This document shows positions 31,159 to 32,241 of a stretch of DNA of 32,241 bases, piece by piece. The notes under the pieces were generated by a model. The model ran no database searches, was not told the DNA's origin, and saw nothing but the letters and a program-made list of their open reading frames with translations. This DNA is from Actinacidiphila acidipaludis. Its GTDB lineage: Bacteria; Actinomycetota; Actinomycetes; Streptomycetales; Streptomycetaceae. Both the position numbers and the translations under genes were made by a program. The stretch is from positions 1 to 32,241 of the forward strand of contig NZ_JAINZZ010000076.1 in NCBI RefSeq assembly GCF_019890725.1, read 5' to 3'. Every line of letters starts with the position of its first letter. Position 1 is the stretch's first letter.

Positions 31159-31184
31159 ACGACGGAACGGTTGCGTTCCATCGT
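31159..31184. promoter_or_regulatory. TetR operator dyad between tetR and tagG
   Basis: ACGACGGAACG (31159-31169), GTTG, CGTTCCATCGT (31174-31184): 10 of 11 positions symmetric, with perfect inner arms GGAACG/CGTTCC. It lies 37 bases from the tetR start and 21 from the tagG start. Confidence 0.75.
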
Positions 31185-31205
31185 TGATCCGCCTACGGTC
31201 ACCCC

Positions 31206-32075
31206 ATGCCCGCATCTCCCGCCGCCGCCTACGCGGCGGCCCACGGTCTGACGGCCAGCGGCGCGCGCCCGAGCCCGGGTGTGTACGCCCGCCGGCTGTG
31301 GGGCCGCCGCCACTTCATCACCGCACTCGCCGCCGCCCGCCAGTCCGCGCTGTACTCCGGTGCGCGGCTCGGCCAGCTCTGGCAGGTGCTCACCCCGCTG
31401 CTCAACGCGGGGGTCTACTTCCTGGTCTTCGGCAAGCTGCTCGGCGCCGGGCGCGGCGTGCCGGACTACATCCCGTTCCTGTGCACCGGCGTCTTCGTCT
31501 TCACCTTCACGCAGACCGCGGCGCTGTCCGGCGCTCGCTCGCTCACCGACAATCTCGGCCTGGTCAGAGCCCTGCACTTCCCCCGGGCGAGCCTTCCGCT
31601 GGCGGCCACTCTGGTGCAGCTCAGGCAGTTGCTGCTCGCGCTGGGAGTGCTCGCCGTGGTACTCGTCGCCGACGGCGTCCCCGTCACCGCCCGGTGGCTG
31701 CTGGCCGTTCCCGCCCTGCTTCTGCAGTCCGTGTTCAACGCGGGGCTGGCGCTGTTCCTGGCCCGGGTCGGCGCCCGCACCACGGACTTCGCCCAGTTGC
31801 TGCCGTTCCTGCTGCGCACCTGGATGTACGTGTCCGGGATCTTCTACGACCTGTCCCGGATCACCGCGGGCGCCCCGCACGCCCTGACGCGGCTGCTCCA
31901 GGCCAATCCGGCGCTCATCTATGTGAGCCTGATGCGGTACGCCCTGATCGACACCGTGACCGGGACCCGCCTTCCTCCGCATGTGTGGCCGCTCGCACTG
32001 ATCTGGGCGACTGTGGCCGCGGGGGCCGGGTACGCGTTCTTCTGGTCGTCCGAGGAGGAGTACGGACGTGGCTGA
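31206..32075 (+). CDS. ABC-2 type polysaccharide / teichoic acid export permease
   Basis: 289 residues, six membrane helices, of the TagG/Wzm family that exports lipid-linked wall polymers. Typical order: cytoplasmic amphipathic start RRHFITALAAARQSALYSGARLGQLWQVLTPLLNAGVYFLVFGKLLG, helix 2-3 IPFLCTGVFVFTFTQTAALSGARSL, and the signature end LLPFLLRTWMYVSGIFYDLSRI, ANPALIYVSLMRYAL, followed by a last helix and EEEYGRG. Start ATG 31206 is 21 bases from the operator dyad; no strong ribosome site precedes it, so initiation may be leaderless. The gene overlaps the next reading frame (GTG 32068), expected to be its ATPase. Confidence 0.92.
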   Translation: MPASPAAAYAAAHGLTASGARPSPGVYARRLWGRRHFITALAAARQSALYSGARLGQLWQVLTPLLNAGVYFLVFGKLLGAGRGVPDYIPFLCTGVFVFTFTQTAALSGARSLTDNLGLVRALHFPRASLPLAATLVQLRQLLLALGVLAVVLVADGVPVTARWLLAVPALLLQSVFNAGLALFLARVGARTTDFAQLLPFLLRTWMYVSGIFYDLSRITAGAPHALTRLLQANPALIYVSLMRYALIDTVTGTRLPPHVWPLALIWATVAAGAGYAFFWSSEEEYGRG

Positions 32076-32241
32076 ACCATCGGCTGAGCAGACAACGACC
32101 GAGACCGAGACGGTACGGCGGGAGGCGCCCCCCCCCCCCCCCGCGCCCCCCGCCCCCCCCCCGGGGGGCCGGGGGCGGCCTGCACCGGGGGGGGCGCCAG
32201 CAGAAGTCCCTCGCGCGGGGGGCCGGCCGCGGCGCCGCCCC
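32068..32241 (+). CDS. putative TagH-type ABC exporter ATPase, 5' end only
   Basis: Starts at GTG 32068, overlapping the permease stop by eight bases, with GAGGAGG about ten bases upstream. Only the first ~20 codons (VAEPSAEQTTTETETVRREA) look normal; from 32128 the frame stays open through runs of C and G coding Pro and Gly, up to the window end. No ATPase motif is reached. The assignment rests on gene order, since TagG permeases are normally followed by their TagH ATPase. Confidence 0.5.
   Translation, partial: MAEPSAEQTTTETETVRREAPPPPPAPPAPPPGGRGRPAPGGAPAEVPRAGGRPRRRP
32128..32241. other. homopolymer-rich window end, probably unreliable
   Basis: A run of 15 C (32128-32142), then C6, C10, G6, G5 and G8 runs within about 65 bases. 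This does not look like the rest of the window and resembles a poor read or contig edge. Confidence 0.7.

Noticed and set aside
30337..31251. Open frame through the 84-base repeats, antisense to tetR.
   Set aside because: Open only because the repeat length is a multiple of three; runs antisense over tetR and into tagG with no domain.

Overview
The window is high-GC (strong G/C preference at third codon positions, GTG starts, -10 boxes of the TAGGGT/TAGACT kind) and carries whole gene sets typical of Streptomyces: a conservon (cvnABCD) followed by two cytochromes P450, a SpoIIE-type phosphatase, DUF2510 and DUF1844 proteins, and the infC-rpmI-rplT / trmH / orphan kinase / pheST block. From memory, this order resembles the S. 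coelicolor region that holds the rar (cvn9) conservon and pheST, so it is most likely Streptomyces chromosome core rather than a mobile island. I saw no tRNA, rRNA, CRISPR array, insertion sequence or prophage.

Layout. 1-1.8 kb: a cut-off GntR regulator (-) and a broken leuA-like gene (479-1724) that has lost the middle of its catalytic barrel. 1.8-2.6 kb: a lipoprotein polysaccharide deacetylase (-). 2.9-8.6 kb: a tightly coupled conservon operon, cvnA-B-C-D, then a P450 with altered signature motifs and a conventional P450 that carries the only in-frame TTA (bldA-dependent) codon I found in the window. 8.6-15.9 kb: a 5'-3' exonuclease, a BtuF-like metal-receptor protein, a PAS/GAF/SpoIIE phosphatase, a TDT-family transporter divergent from a LysR regulator, and a DUF2510 membrane protein. 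16-20 kb: a D-threonine-aldolase-like PLP enzyme (-), and a proline-rich membrane protein coupled to a mycosin-like protease. 20.2-22.5 kb: SseB-like protein, aquaporin, DUF1844 (-). 22.5-30.2 kb: translation genes. infC starts at an ATC codon behind a leader with a terminator-like hairpin and T6 tract; then rpmI, rplT, a SpoU methyltransferase, an orphan PAS histidine kinase, pheS (with a four-cysteine insert) and pheT. 30.5-32.2 kb: a TetR regulator divergent from tagG/tagH-type wall-polymer export genes; the last ~115 bases are homopolymer-rich and probably unreliable.

How it works together. The conservon genes overlap by 4-26 bases and probably make one membrane-proximal signalling complex (kinase-like protein, Roadblock protein, DUF742 protein, small GTPase) with P450 partners; the TTA codon would tie the last P450 to bldA and developmental timing. 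The infC leader and the intercistronic hairpins suggest control at transcription and translation level for the IF3-L35-L20 operon.

The most unexpected structure is not a gene. At five gene 3' ends (leuA-like, cvnD, lysR, mycosin, DUF1844) the sequence around the stop codon recurs as short degenerate direct repeats of 9 to ~50 bases running into the spacer, giving clusters of extra TGA triplets. This may be only slippage in GC-rich DNA, but it recurs often enough to be worth a genome-wide test.
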